Assembly: GCF_900129885.1 (NCBI RefSeq)
Contig: NZ_FQXE01000002.1
Span: 372,001-436,000 of the forward strand
Length of the DNA stretch: 64,000 nt
Direction: 5' to 3'
From: Pollutimonas bauzanensis
Lineage (GTDB): Bacteria; Pseudomonadota; Gammaproteobacteria; Burkholderiales; Burkholderiaceae_B
Part shown: positions 35,827 to 45,493 of the stretch, one piece after another
How the letters are laid out: each line of letters opens with the position of its first letter
Position numbering within the stretch: the first letter of the stretch is position 1
Program-made: the position numbers and the translations under genes
Notes under the pieces: generated by a model
The model's database searches: none
Told to the model about the DNA's origin: nothing
What the model saw: only the letters and a program-made list of their open reading frames with translations

Positions 35827-36716
35827 GCCCGCCGCACCCGGGTTTCGATGTGCAGCTTGCCAAACAGGCCCGACGGCCGGACGAGCAGAATGCTGAACAG
35901 CAGGCTATAGATAATGGCATCGCTCAAGGCCGAGGACAGATAACTGACAGTAAAGGTCTGGACTATGCCCAATAGCAGACCGCCTATCAAGGCCCCGCCT
36001 ATGCTGCCCAGCCCGCCCAGCACGATCACGACAAAAGCGCGCAATAGATAAGGCTCCCCCATCAGGAAATGCACGGAATTGAATGCCAGCCCGATCACCA
36101 CGCCCGCCGCGCCCGCCAACGCACCCGAGATAAAAAAAGTCTGGAAGTAGACCGCTCCGGGACGAATACCCAGCAGCGACGAGGTTTTTTCAGAAATGGC
36201 CACCGCGCGTATCTGCCGACCGAAGCCGCTCCAGAAAAGAAATGCCAGCAAGGCCAGGGAAAGAATCAGGGAAAGCGCCACGATCACAATCTGCAGCAAC
36301 GACAGGCGCAGGCCCCAAAACTGAAAAACGACTACGGGAAATGTGCCGAATGGAAAACGCATGATCTGCGTTTGCGACACTGCCTGGCCGGCGCTCATCA
36401 ACACCTGGGCAATACCCAGGGACGAAATGATAGCGGCGAACTCCGACGAGCCGCGTCTGCGCAAAGGGCGCAGGGCCAGCCAGTCGACCGCCACACTTGC
36501 CAGGCCACCGGCCAGCATGGCCGCCAATAAAGCCGGCGGCAAGGAAAGACCGGCAACAGTCACGGCATACAGGCCGACAAAAGCCCCCACCATGAAGACG
36601 GCGCCATGCGCCAGGTTCAACACGTGCAGGACACCAAAAATCAAGGTGAAGCCCAATGCAAACAAAGCATAGGTGCTGCCCGTGACCAGGCCATTGAGCA
36701 ACTGCTGGAATATCAT
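35823..36716 (-). CDS. livH: LivH-type ABC permease
   Basis: 297 residues with 8 hydrophobic segments. The N-terminal QQLLNGLVTGSTYALFALGF and LNLAHGAVFMVGAFVG are classical LivH segments; the ATPase-contact loop is ISEKTSSLLGIRPGAVYFQT. It begins 6 bases after the stop of the DAO-type flavoprotein gene. The channel pairs with LivM. Confidence 0.93.
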   Translation of the reverse strand: MIFQQLLNGLVTGSTYALFALGFTLIFGVLHVLNLAHGAVFMVGAFVGLYAVTVAGLSLPPALLAAMLAGGLASVAVDWLALRPLRRRGSSEFAAIISSLGIAQVLMSAGQAVSQTQIMRFPFGTFPVVVFQFWGLRLSLLQIVIVALSLILSLALLAFLFWSGFGRQIRAVAISEKTSSLLGIRPGAVYFQTFFISGALAGAAGVVIGLAFNSVHFLMGEPYLLRAFVVIVLGGLGSIGGALIGGLLLGIVQTFTVSYLSSALSDAIIYSLLFSILLVRPSGLFGKLHIETRVRRA

Positions 36717-36722
36717 GATGAA

Positions 36723-38042
36723 TCACGCCTCGTTGCGGTGGCGCCAGAGTTCCCAGCCAAACCGCGCCCGCACGCCGACGTCCAGGAATGGACGTGGAGG
36801 CAGGCGGTTGGGCCGTCCCAGCGACTCGTAGGCCGCGATCAGCGGGTTATCGACGCCGCTGGCCTTGTCCGCGATCAGCAATCCGGACACCGTGCCTTTG
36901 GTCAGGCCCAGGCCGTTATCGCACACCGCCGAGTACACATTGGGCGCAAGCCGGCCGAAGCCGGGGCTGCCATTGCGAGAGAAACAGATAAAGCCCGTCC
37001 AGGTGTGCTCCATGGTCACACCCTTGAGGCCCGGAAAGCGTTCATCAAAAATACGCTGATGAACCGCGCGGGCCTGCCGGCGCGACTCGTCGCTGCGGCT
37101 CAACCTCGGTTCGTAGCGCATATTCTGCCGGATCAAGATGCGCTGATCGCGCGTGCGCCGCATGGTGACGCCCACAAAGGCGTTTGCCGGCGTCAAGCCC
37201 CAGGTTTTCAACCCGCCCAAGGCCGCCTGCTCGCGCGCGTCCAGGGGGCGCGTCAGGCTGGCATAGGCGGCGACCGGTATCAGCCGGTCGCGAAAGAAAC
37301 CGAACTGGCCCGCAAATACGTTGACCGCCAGGATAAGCTTCCCGGCGCGCACCGTGCCCCGCGGCGTCTTCAGACGGATCTCGGGCTCGTACTGCGCGTC
37401 CAGCACCGGCGTGCCTTCGTACAGCGTCACATTGCCGGGAAGGTTATCGGCCAGGCCGCGGGTAAGCGCCGCCGGATTGACCAGTACCGCGCCGGGCGTA
37501 TAGATGCCCGCCGAAAAATGCGTGAACCCTATGCGCTCGTGCAATGCCCGCCCTTCCAGCCATTCGTGGGGTTCGCCAAGCGCCTGCAGGACGGCGACGG
37601 TCGGCTTGAGCACCTTTTCGATGCCTTCCCTGGACACCGCGGTGTGCAGCTTGCCGCAAGGGTCCCAGCCGCACTGGATATCATGCCGGCTGACCTGCTC
37701 CGAAAGGCTGGCAATGGCGGTCCGCGCCAAACGGACGTGATCCCGCGCCGCATCCATTTCGCCCATGGAACTGCCCACGTTATGAGGCGAATCAATCACG
37801 AAACCCGCATTCCTGCCTTGGGCGCCCTCGCCCACCCGGTCGGCCTCGATCAAGGCAATGGAATCATCCGGACGGTTCTGCGCCAGGCGCCGCGCCGCGG
37901 CCAGGCCCACCAAGCCGCCGCCCACCACCACCCAATCGACCACCAGATCTTTTTCCAGGCCGGGCTTGGGCGCGCGCGGCGGCAAGATGCGGCTCCAGCC
38001 GTTGGTCTTGTCGTTTTCAGGGGTAATGCCAACCGCGGCCAT
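36723..38042 (-). CDS. DAO-family FAD-dependent oxidoreductase
   Basis: 439 residues. The FAD motif WVVVGGGLVGLAAARRLA (about 37-54) and RVGEGAQGRNAGFVID (about 89-105) are typical of D-amino acid oxidase/glycine oxidase type enzymes, close to the PuuB and gamma-glutamylputrescine oxidase branch. The C-terminal NGLGLTKGTVSGLLIADK closes the dinucleotide site. The first 30 residues are extra and lack similarity to the family. It is the first gene of the liv unit, with TAGGAGT before the ATG, so the transported compound is probably an amine, imino acid or N-substituted amino acid that it oxidises in the cytoplasm. Confidence 0.86.
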   Translation of the reverse strand: MAAVGITPENDKTNGWSRILPPRAPKPGLEKDLVVDWVVVGGGLVGLAAARRLAQNRPDDSIALIEADRVGEGAQGRNAGFVIDSPHNVGSSMGEMDAARDHVRLARTAIASLSEQVSRHDIQCGWDPCGKLHTAVSREGIEKVLKPTVAVLQALGEPHEWLEGRALHERIGFTHFSAGIYTPGAVLVNPAALTRGLADNLPGNVTLYEGTPVLDAQYEPEIRLKTPRGTVRAGKLILAVNVFAGQFGFFRDRLIPVAAYASLTRPLDAREQAALGGLKTWGLTPANAFVGVTMRRTRDQRILIRQNMRYEPRLSRSDESRRQARAVHQRIFDERFPGLKGVTMEHTWTGFICFSRNGSPGFGRLAPNVYSAVCDNGLGLTKGTVSGLLIADKASGVDNPLIAAYESLGRPNRLPPRPFLDVGVRARFGWELWRHRNEA

Positions 38043-38105
38043 TCATGTACTCCTAGCGGAAAAAAAGGGCAGGCTGCACAAGCAATGCATGCGTTGCCAA
38101 CTATG

Positions 38106-38124
38106 TATATCGGATATATATCGG
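38106..38124. promoter_or_regulatory. Phased direct repeats upstream of the DAO-liv unit
   Basis: Two TATATCGG copies (38106-38113 and 38117-38124) are 11 bases apart, one helix turn, and are followed by a related inverted CGAATATACG. They are 64 bases before the DAO start in an AT-rich region and may be an operator; the protein that binds is unknown. Confidence 0.35.
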
Positions 38125-38307
38125 CGAATATACGTATGCGGCAAAGTAGTTCAAAGTTCAAATTCGTTATGTACTAATGGGCTTGAAAATCTCAAATGGC
38201 CCCGACTTAATGTATGGACCAGATCGCCGTTTTGTGTTAGCCGCGCACACCGGGCGGGTTCTGCGATAATCCCTTAGCCGGCCCACGAAAACAGCGCTGC
38301 ACGAGAC

Positions 38308-41226
38308 ATGCCTTGCGCCCAACAACCCATGCTTACCATGACCCAGACAAAAGAAAACCAGACACCATCCTTATTGGTCGCCATTGAGCCGGAGCACGCC
38401 GCGCTGCGCAACGACATCCGGCTGCTAGGCAAGACACTGGGAGAAGTCATCAACGATTGCGAAGGCAAAGCCATCTACAATGTGGTCGAGAAACTACGGC
38501 GCGCCGCCGTCAAGTTTCGCCGCGAAGGCAACGCCGCCGACAGCGCCATCCTCGAACGGCAGATAGGCCAGCTGGCCGACCGGGAGGCCAATTCGGTGGC
38601 CCGGGCCTTCAGTTATTTCCTGCACCTGTCCAACATTGCCGAGGACCGCGACCAGAACCGGCGCCAGCGCCAGCACGAACTGCATGCCGACAGCCCGATG
38701 CGCGGCAGCCTGCAGCACGCGCTCGACCTGCTGAAAGAAAAAGGCGTGGGCAGCCGCAAGATCCTGCGCTACCTGGAGGACGCCTGCATCGTCCCCGTGC
38801 TGACCGCCCACCCGACCGAGGTCCAGCGCAAGAGCACCCTGGACCTGCACCGGGAAATCGCGCGGCAGCTGGCTCACAGCGGCGACAGGCTCACACCGTC
38901 GGAAAAACAGCTCACCGAACAACGCCTCGCCGGGCTGGTCGCCGCGCTGTGGCAGACGCGCATGCTGCGCCAGCAGAAGCTGACCGTGCTCGATGAAATC
39001 GACAATGCCCTGACGTACTACACCAGCACTTTCCTGACCGCGATACCGCGCCTGTACCAGGACTTGTCGGCGCGCCTGCGCCGGCCCGGGCGCACCGTAT
39101 TCGACGTGAGCACCGCGCCGCTGCCGCCCTTCCTGCAAATGGGCAGCTGGATAGGCGGGGACCGCGACGGCAATCCCAATGTCGACGCATCGACGCTGGA
39201 GCAGGCCTTGCTCAGGCAGTCCACGCGGGCGCTGCAGCACTATCTGCTGGAAATCAAGGACCTGGGCACGGAGATTTCCATTTCGCAGTCGCTGGGCAAG
39301 GCCAGCCCCGAATTGCTGGCCCTGTCGCAGGCCAGCCAGGATCCTTCCCCGCACCGCCTCGACGAGCCCTATCGGCGTGTCTTCATCCATTTGTACGCGC
39401 GCATGGCGGCCACATCGCTGGCGCTTACCGGCCGCCAGCTGGCGCTGCGCCCCACCTACGACGCCCCGCCTTATTCCGATCCGCAGGCCTTCCAGCACGA
39501 CTTGCAGATCGTCGCCGACTCGCTCAACCAGCACCATGGCTCGCTGATCGCCGCCCTGCGCCTGTCGGGCCTGCTGCAGGCGGTCAGTATTTTCGGCTTC
39601 CATCTGGCCACGCTCGACCTGCGTCAAAGCTCCGACGTGCATGAACGCGTCCTGACCGAGCTCTTCAAGGCCGCCGAAGTCCGCTACAACGGCAAGGCCG
39701 TCAATTACAGCGCGCTGTCCGAGGAGGACCGCATCGGCCTGCTGCGCCAGGAATTCCAGCAGGTCCGCCCCCTGGTGTCGCCCTGGATCAGCTATTCGGC
39801 CGAGACCGAAAAGGAACTGGCCATCTTGCGCGCGGCGGCCGCCTGCCGCCGGAAGTACGGCGAAAAAGCCATCAAGCAGGTCGTGGTGTCGCACACCGAA
39901 ACGCTCAGCGACTTGCTGGAAGTGCTGGTGCTGCAGCAGGAGACCGGGCTTATCTCGCCCGCCCCCCGCCATGCCGCCGATAAACGGCATGCCGGGCTGA
40001 TGGTGGTGCCCTTGTTTGAAACCATACCCGACTTGATGCGCGGGCCGGAAATCATGGCCGGCTGGCTGGATCTGCCCGAAGTGGCCGCCCGGGTGCGCCA
40101 TGCGCAGGACGGCATACAGGAAGTCATGCTGGGCTATTCCGACAGCAACAAGGACGGCGGCTACCTGACCTCCACCTGGTCACTGTACCGCGCCGAACGG
40201 CAGCTGGTGCAGGTCTTCAAGAAACGCAAGACCCGCCTGCGGCTGTTCCATGGCCGCGGCGGATCGGTCGCCCGCGGCGGCGGCTCCAGCTTCGACGCGA
40301 TCCTGGCCCAGCCGCCCGGCACCGTCAATGGGCAGATACGCCTTACCGAACAGGGCGAGGTCATACAAGGCAAGTACAAGGACGCGGAAGTCGGGCGCTG
40401 GCATCTGGAAAATTTCGTCGCCGCGACGCTGGAAGCCAGCCTCACGCCCAACCCGTCGGCGGCGCAGACCGAAGACGACAATATGGCCCATTTCGGCGCG
40501 GCGCTGGATTTCATGGCCGGCGTGGCGCAGCAAAGCTACCGCGCCCTGGTCTATGAAACGCCCGGCTTCGATGACTATTTCTTCGCCTCGACGCCGATAC
40601 TGGAAATCGCCGGCCTGAATATCGGCTCGCGCCCGGCGGCGCGCAAGCCCAGCCAGAAGATCGAGGACTTGCGCGCCATCCCCTGGGGCTTTTCCTGGGC
40701 CCAATGCCGGGTGATGCTGACCGGCTGGTACGGCGTGGGCACCGCCTTGCTGGCGTATGTGGAAAATGGCTGCGAGCACAGCCCGGACAGCCCGGCTCAG
40801 CGCCTGGAGCAGTTGCGGGAAATGGCGCGCATCTGGCCATTCTTCAGGACCCTGCTGTCCAATATGGAGCAAGTGCTGGCCAAGACCGACCTGGACATCG
40901 CCCGGCGCTATGCCGGCCTGGTGCCGGACAAGAAGCTGCGCGGCAATATATTTGGCCGCATAGAGCAGGAATTTGCCCTGACGCTGGAGATGTTCAAGCG
41001 CGTCGCCCAGCGCGAACTGCTGGCCGAGGACGAATTGCTGGGAGCCGCGCTGGGCGAACGCTTCGCCTATATCGACCCCCTGAATCACCTGCAGGTCGAA
41101 CTGTTGCGGCGCCACCGCTCGGCGAACCAGCGGCCCGGCCGCGGCGGCGACGGCGAAAGCCGCACGCAGCGCGCCATTCACATGACCATCAACGGCATCG
41201 CGGCGGGCCTGCGCAATTCGGGATAG
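38308..41226 (+). CDS. ppc: Phosphoenolpyruvate carboxylase
   Basis: 972 residues, longer than the 883 of E. coli because of insertions; in-frame ATGs at 38329 and 38338 are alternative starts. The catalytic His168 is in [28 protein letters not shown] and the conserved Lys in [14 protein letters not shown] are present, and the protein ends with [11 protein letters not shown], the usual buried C-terminus. It carboxylates phosphoenolpyruvate to oxaloacetate, refilling the TCA cycle. It is a single gene, and GATAAT-like sequence near 38268 could be its -10. Beside many acid-degradation genes it would balance C3/C4 pools. Confidence 0.96.
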   Translation: MPCAQQPMLTMTQTKENQTPSLLVAIEPEHAALRNDIRLLGKTLGEVINDCEGKAIYNVVEKLRRAAVKFRREGNAADSAILERQIGQLADREANSVARAFSYFLHLSNIAEDRDQNRRQRQHELHADSPMRGSLQHALDLLKEKGVGSRKILRYLEDACIVPVLTAHPTEVQRKSTLDLHREIARQLAHSGDRLTPSEKQLTEQRLAGLVAALWQTRMLRQQKLTVLDEIDNALTYYTSTFLTAIPRLYQDLSARLRRPGRTVFDVSTAPLPPFLQMGSWIGGDRDGNPNVDASTLEQALLRQSTRALQHYLLEIKDLGTEISISQSLGKASPELLALSQASQDPSPHRLDEPYRRVFIHLYARMAATSLALTGRQLALRPTYDAPPYSDPQAFQHDLQIVADSLNQHHGSLIAALRLSGLLQAVSIFGFHLATLDLRQSSDVHERVLTELFKAAEVRYNGKAVNYSALSEEDRIGLLRQEFQQVRPLVSPWISYSAETEKELAILRAAAACRRKYGEKAIKQVVVSHTETLSDLLEVLVLQQETGLISPAPRHAADKRHAGLMVVPLFETIPDLMRGPEIMAGWLDLPEVAARVRHAQDGIQEVMLGYSDSNKDGGYLTSTWSLYRAERQLVQVFKKRKTRLRLFHGRGGSVARGGGSSFDAILAQPPGTVNGQIRLTEQGEVIQGKYKDAEVGRWHLENFVAATLEASLTPNPSAAQTEDDNMAHFGAALDFMAGVAQQSYRALVYETPGFDDYFFASTPILEIAGLNIGSRPAARKPSQKIEDLRAIPWGFSWAQCRVMLTGWYGVGTALLAYVENGCEHSPDSPAQRLEQLREMARIWPFFRTLLSNMEQVLAKTDLDIARRYAGLVPDKKLRGNIFGRIEQEFALTLEMFKRVAQRELLAEDELLGAALGERFAYIDPLNHLQVELLRRHRSANQRPGRGGDGESRTQRAIHMTINGIAAGLRNSG

Positions 41227-41282
41227 AGCGCGCGAAAACGTATCATGCACATAGTGGAATATTTCGAGCAAGGGCGGGCACT

Positions 41283-42713
41283 ATGAACGACTCCTCCATC
41301 ATCGCCACTTTTTTCCAGGCCCTGCGCCCGGCTGCCGACGGGGCCGGTGTTCCCGGCTCGGGCATGCCCGAGGTGACGGGCGCGGGCGAACTGCCCAGCG
41401 CCTTCCCCGTCACCGCCCTCGCGGTGGCGGCCATCGGCACGGCGGCGCAGGCCCTGGCCGGCTATATGCGGCAACAATTCGGCGCCGGCCCGGCGGTCGC
41501 GATAGACCGCCGGCTGGCCTCGTTCTGGTTCGGCACTTCCTTGAGGCCGCAAGGGTGGCGGCTGCCTTCGGTCAGAGACCCGGTCACCGGCGATTATCAA
41601 GCCCGCGATGGCTGGCTCCGGGTGCACGCCAACGCGCCCCACCACCAGGCGGCGGCGCTCTCGGTGCTGGGCGCGGGCGCCAGCCATGACGCGGTCGCGC
41701 GGGCCATATCGGGCTGGCAGGCCATGGATCTCGAAAACGCCATCGTGCAGGCCGGCGGCTGCGCGGCGATGATGCGCACGCGGCAAGAATGGGCCGCGCA
41801 TCCGCAAGGCTGGGCGGTCGGGGCCGAGCCCCTGTTCCACATTGAAGAAGGCGGCGCGGGCCCGGCCGGCGCCGCGGCGGGGACGCGCCTGCGCCCGCTC
41901 AAGGGCATCAAGATACTGGACCTCACCCGCGTGCTGGCGGGCCCCGTCTCGACGCGCTTTCTGGCCGCCTACGGGGCGCAAGTGCTGCGCATCGACCCGC
42001 CGTCCTGGACCGAGCCCGGCATGGTTCCGGAAGTGACCCTGGGCAAGCGCTGCGCCATGCTGGATTTCCGGGTGGCGCAGCAGCTCGGGCAAATGAAGGC
42101 GCTGCTTGCCCAGGCCGATGTCATCGTCCATGGCTATCGCGCCGATGCCCTGGAGCGCCTGGGTCTGGGCCGGGAAGCGCGCCACGCCATCCGCCCCGGC
42201 CTGGTGGACGTATGCCTGGACGCCTATGGCTGGAGCGGGCCATGGAATACGCGTCGGGGATTCGACAGCCTGGTGCAGATGAGCAATGGCATCGCCTGTG
42301 CGGGCATGGCGCATTTCGGCCGCGACCGGCCCACCCCGCTGCCGGTCCAGGCGCTGGACCAAGCCACCGGCTACCTCATGGCGGCGGCCGTTTTGCATGG
42401 GTTGACGCAGCGCCTGCAAACCGGCCAGGGCTCGTTCAGCCGCTTGTCGTTGGCGCGCACGGGCGAGCTGCTGGCGTCGCAAGGCGCGGATGAGCCGGGC
42501 GCCGCGCAAGAGGCCCGGAAGCCGGCGCGCGCCTCGGGCGGCCACACGCCTTTCGAGCCGGAATGCGATGCCGACTACGGCGCGGAAATGGAAATGACGG
42601 ACTGGGGCCCGGCCAGGCGGCTCAAGCCGCCCTGCGAACTGGAGGGCGTGCCCATGCGTTGGGACTACCCCGCCAGCGCACTGCGCAGCAGCGCGGCGCA
42701 GTGGGCGCCATAA
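41283..42713 (+). CDS. CaiB/BaiF family III CoA-transferase-like protein
   Basis: 476 residues. The core from about residue 205 (LRPLKGIKILDLTRVLAGPVST) to 380 is a family III CoA-transferase domain; GFDSLVQMSNGIA carries the catalytic Asp that forms the acyl-aspartate intermediate. The first 200 residues (with VAIDRRLASFWF and a GWLRVHANAPHHQAAALSVLG segment) resemble the C-terminal part of other CaiB proteins, as if the two halves were permuted or joined from two copies. It follows ppc by 56 bases on the same strand but without functional link. CoA donor and acceptor are unknown. Confidence 0.78.
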   Translation: MNDSSIIATFFQALRPAADGAGVPGSGMPEVTGAGELPSAFPVTALAVAAIGTAAQALAGYMRQQFGAGPAVAIDRRLASFWFGTSLRPQGWRLPSVRDPVTGDYQARDGWLRVHANAPHHQAAALSVLGAGASHDAVARAISGWQAMDLENAIVQAGGCAAMMRTRQEWAAHPQGWAVGAEPLFHIEEGGAGPAGAAAGTRLRPLKGIKILDLTRVLAGPVSTRFLAAYGAQVLRIDPPSWTEPGMVPEVTLGKRCAMLDFRVAQQLGQMKALLAQADVIVHGYRADALERLGLGREARHAIRPGLVDVCLDAYGWSGPWNTRRGFDSLVQMSNGIACAGMAHFGRDRPTPLPVQALDQATGYLMAAAVLHGLTQRLQTGQGSFSRLSLARTGELLASQGADEPGAAQEARKPARASGGHTPFEPECDADYGAEMEMTDWGPARRLKPPCELEGVPMRWDYPASALRSSAAQWAP

Positions 42714-42729
42714 AAAAAACCGGCAATAC

Positions 42730-43422
42730 CTACCAGCGGGCGCCAAAAACCTCGCGCAACTCGGATAGCTGCGCCTCGTCCAAAGGCTCGGGCGCCCGCG
42801 GCGACTGCCTGCAGCCCAGCCACAGCCTGGCGGTTTCTTCCAGTTCCTCCAGTGTCGCCATGGCCGCGGCGGGCGTGTCGTGCCATACATTGGGGCCCAG
42901 CCTTTCGAGCATGACGCTGCGTATCGGCGTGCCGCGCCCGCCGTAGGCGCCTATGGCCGCCGCGACCAGGTCGGCGGCCTGCGCCGCGCCAGGCCTGCGG
43001 TAGGGAATCACCGGCACATGCCCCACTTTCATCACAAAATAAGGCGTCAGTGCCGGCATCAGCTCACGGCCGGCGCCATCGGCCGGCGTATCGGCGGCGG
43101 CCAGCGACAGCGCCACGCAGGCGTGGCTGTGGGTATGGATCACGCAGGCGGTATCGCCGTCGAAGGCCCGGGCCGCCGCGTATATGCGCTGATGCAGGAC
43201 GATGGTTTTGCTGGGGCGGTCGCCGCTGACATGATTGCCCTTGGCATCCAGCCTGGCCAAGGCGGCCGGATCCAGGAAGCCCAGGCAGGCATCGGTCGGC
43301 GTGATCAGGAAGCCGTCGTCCAGCCGCATGCTGATATTGCCCGCGCTGGCGTGTACATAGCCCCGCTCGAACAGGCTTTTGCCGACCCGGCACATTTCCT
43401 CGCGCGCTTCGTTTTCGTGCAT
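42730..43422 (-). CDS. otnC: 3-oxo-tetronate 4-phosphate decarboxylase, class II aldolase fold
   Basis: 230 residues from the ATG at 43422, which follows AAGAGGATG; an in-frame ATG at 43452 has no such site. Zinc ligands are seen in HASAGNISMR and HTHSHACVALS, the class II aldolase/adducin motifs, with the YFVMKVGHVPVIPY segment. OtnC decarboxylates 3-oxo-tetronate 4-phosphate to dihydroxyacetone phosphate in the four-carbon acid sugar pathway. It is 49 bases downstream of the kinase gene in the same unit. The usual partners (NAD-dependent dehydrogenase LtnD/DtnD and isomerase OtnI) are not here. Confidence 0.85.
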   Translation of the reverse strand: MHENEAREEMCRVGKSLFERGYVHASAGNISMRLDDGFLITPTDACLGFLDPAALARLDAKGNHVSGDRPSKTIVLHQRIYAAARAFDGDTACVIHTHSHACVALSLAAADTPADGAGRELMPALTPYFVMKVGHVPVIPYRRPGAAQAADLVAAAIGAYGGRGTPIRSVMLERLGPNVWHDTPAAAMATLEELEETARLWLGCRQSPRAPEPLDEAQLSELREVFGARW

Positions 43423-43471
43423 CGCATCCTCTTGAAAACCCATGCCATCCAATGAACGGCGGAAACCCGCC

Positions 43472-44755
43472 TTACAGCGCCGAAGCGGCGAAGGCCTTTT
43501 CGAAAAAATCCTCGCCGCCGAAATTGCCGGACTTGAGCGCGATATGTATGCCCTGGTTCCCCGGGATATCGGTATGCGCGTGGCACCACGGCACGCCGGG
43601 GTCGATTTGCGCGCCGATCTGCATTTGCGAAATGCCCAGCGCCTGGACGCAGGCGCCGGACGTTTCGCCCCCCGCCACGATCAGTTGCCCCACGCCGCCC
43701 TCGACCAGGCCGCGGGCTATCGCGGCAATCACATGCTCTATCATGGCGCCCGCCTGGGCGGCGCCCAGCTTTTCCTGCACCGCCTTTACCGAGCCGGGGT
43801 CGGCCGTCGAATAGACCAGCACGGGGCCGCCATCCAGCAAGGGCAGCGCTTGCGACAAAATGCCATTGGCCACATCCTCGCCGGCGGCCACCCTGGCCGG
43901 ATCGACGGCGAAGGCAGGACGGCCGCTCTTTATGAATGCGGCGACCTGGGCGTTGGTCATCACCGAGCAGCTGCCCGACACCACGGCGCGCGCGCCGCCC
44001 GGCGCCGGCAAGACCGCTGCCTGGCTGCCGGGCGAGATGCCGAAGTTTTGCGGCAGGCCGATGGCGAGGCCCGATCCGGCGGTAAGCAGCGGCATATCCT
44101 TGAAGGCCGAGCCGATACTGGCCAGGTCGTGATTGGTCAGCGCATCGACAATCGCTATGCCCACGCCCGCGCGGCGCAGGTCGGCGATGCGTTGCCGGAC
44201 CGCCGCGGGCCCTTGCTGCACATGGGAATAGTCGATCAGCCCCACTTTGCGCCGGCATTGCGACTGCATTACCCTGACGAGGTTGGGATCGGTCATCGGC
44301 GTGAGCGGATGGTTCTGCATGCCGCTTTCGTGCAACAGAACGTCGCCCACGAACAGATAGCCCTTGAACACCGTGCGCTTGTTCTCTGGAAAAGCGGGCG
44401 TGGCGACGGTGAAGTCGGTATCCAGGGCGTCCATCAGCGCCTCGGTCACCGGGCCTATATTGCCGTCTTTGGTGCTGTCGAAGGTCGAGCAGTACTTGAA
44501 ATAAATTTGTCCCGCGCCCTGCTCCTGCAGCCAGCGCAAGGCGGCGAGGCTATCTTCGACGGCTTCGGCGCTGGGCACGGTGCGCGACTTGAGCGCAATG
44601 ACCACGGCATCGACATCGGCCGACAATGGCCCGGGCGGCACGCCCATGGCCTGCAATACCCGCATGCCAGCCTGGACCAGGTTATTGGCCAGGTCCGTGG
44701 CGCCGGTGAAATCGTCGGCAATGCAGCCTAATTTAATACCCATGTTGGAATCCAT
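43472..44755 (-). CDS. otnK: 3-oxo-tetronate kinase (DUF1537 family)
   Basis: 427 residues. The N-terminal half has KLGCIADDFTGATDLANNLV, the substrate-binding signature of the four-carbon acid sugar kinase family. The C-terminal half, with LIVAGGETSGACVQALG, binds ATP. An alternative ATG at 44743 lies four codons on. OtnK phosphorylates 3-oxo-tetronate (from L-threonate or D-erythronate) at C4, and OtnC then decarboxylates the product. The pair at 42730 and 43472 is a near-minimal module for tetronate degradation. Confidence 0.9.
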   Translation of the reverse strand: MDSNMGIKLGCIADDFTGATDLANNLVQAGMRVLQAMGVPPGPLSADVDAVVIALKSRTVPSAEAVEDSLAALRWLQEQGAGQIYFKYCSTFDSTKDGNIGPVTEALMDALDTDFTVATPAFPENKRTVFKGYLFVGDVLLHESGMQNHPLTPMTDPNLVRVMQSQCRRKVGLIDYSHVQQGPAAVRQRIADLRRAGVGIAIVDALTNHDLASIGSAFKDMPLLTAGSGLAIGLPQNFGISPGSQAAVLPAPGGARAVVSGSCSVMTNAQVAAFIKSGRPAFAVDPARVAAGEDVANGILSQALPLLDGGPVLVYSTADPGSVKAVQEKLGAAQAGAMIEHVIAAIARGLVEGGVGQLIVAGGETSGACVQALGISQMQIGAQIDPGVPWCHAHTDIPGNQGIHIALKSGNFGGEDFFEKAFAASAL

Positions 44756-44938
44756 TACTGAAAATGCCAGGCCATGCGCGGCGCCGCCGCGGCAATGCCG
44801 CGGACTGCAAGGCGGTCCGCCTGAAATTCGTATTATGACCTGAACACGGACTTTTTGCGCCCAAGGAACGACAGCGCGCGCATCGCGACAAGGGCCGGGA
44901 TGCGCGCGCGGCTGGCGGCAGAAAACCGCCGTCGGAAA

Positions 44939-45364
44939 TTAAGAAGAAGCGCCGGCGACCCTGCAGTCTTTCACCAGAACGTTGCTGACCGCCGCGTTCT
45001 GGCCATTCACGGCCTGCGGCGCATCCTGCGTGAGCATATTGCCGTTCACGGCGGCGACATTCTCCAGGGTGAACTTGTCGGTGGTCCACGTGTAACCGCT
45101 GCCGCGGAAGGTGTTGCCCACCATGTCGGCGTTGCTGGCGGTGGCCCGCGTCAGGTCGACAGCCTGGTTCTGGTAAACCACCTTGGCCGCCAGGGGTTCC
45201 GTGCCCTGGAAGGTGTATTGCACGCTCAGCGGCTGCTCGCCGCTGGCGCCACAGCGGTACTCTACCGTTTTCTGCGACAATTCCCGAGCGTCTTTCGGTG
45301 CGACGCATGCCGCCAGACCGGCACACAAGACCACGCCACTTAGTGCTATTAGATTACGCTTCAT
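44939..45364 (-). CDS. MliC-like lysozyme-inhibitor lipoprotein
   Basis: 141 residues. A lipobox LAAC at residues 17-20 (KRNLIALSGVVLCAGLAACVAP) marks a lipoprotein. The mature part carries YRCGASGEQPLSVQYTF and a C-terminal LVKDCRVA, giving the Cys pair and beta-barrel shape of MliC/PliC, inhibitors of C-type lysozyme, with which it shares the sequence pattern. It would sit in the outer membrane facing the periplasm. The start at 45364 fits the signal peptide. Alternatively a general DUF-type envelope lipoprotein. Confidence 0.65.
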   Translation of the reverse strand: MKRNLIALSGVVLCAGLAACVAPKDARELSQKTVEYRCGASGEQPLSVQYTFQGTEPLAAKVVYQNQAVDLTRATASNADMVGNTFRGSGYTWTTDKFTLENVAAVNGNMLTQDAPQAVNGQNAAVSNVLVKDCRVAGASS

Positions 45365-45493
45365 GGAAAATCCTTTAAAGTTCCAGGCTTGCCGCCTGCT
45401 CCTGAATTTTTTATACCATGGCCCGCCCATCGGCCTGTAAGCGCACGTGTCGAATTGACGCTGAATGCCACAGGATTGAACGAGTTGATTACG

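Noticed and set aside
38101-38137. Possible extended iteron array upstream of ppc
   Set aside because: Only two clear TATATCGG copies and one degenerate inverted copy; reported as a weak operator, not an origin.
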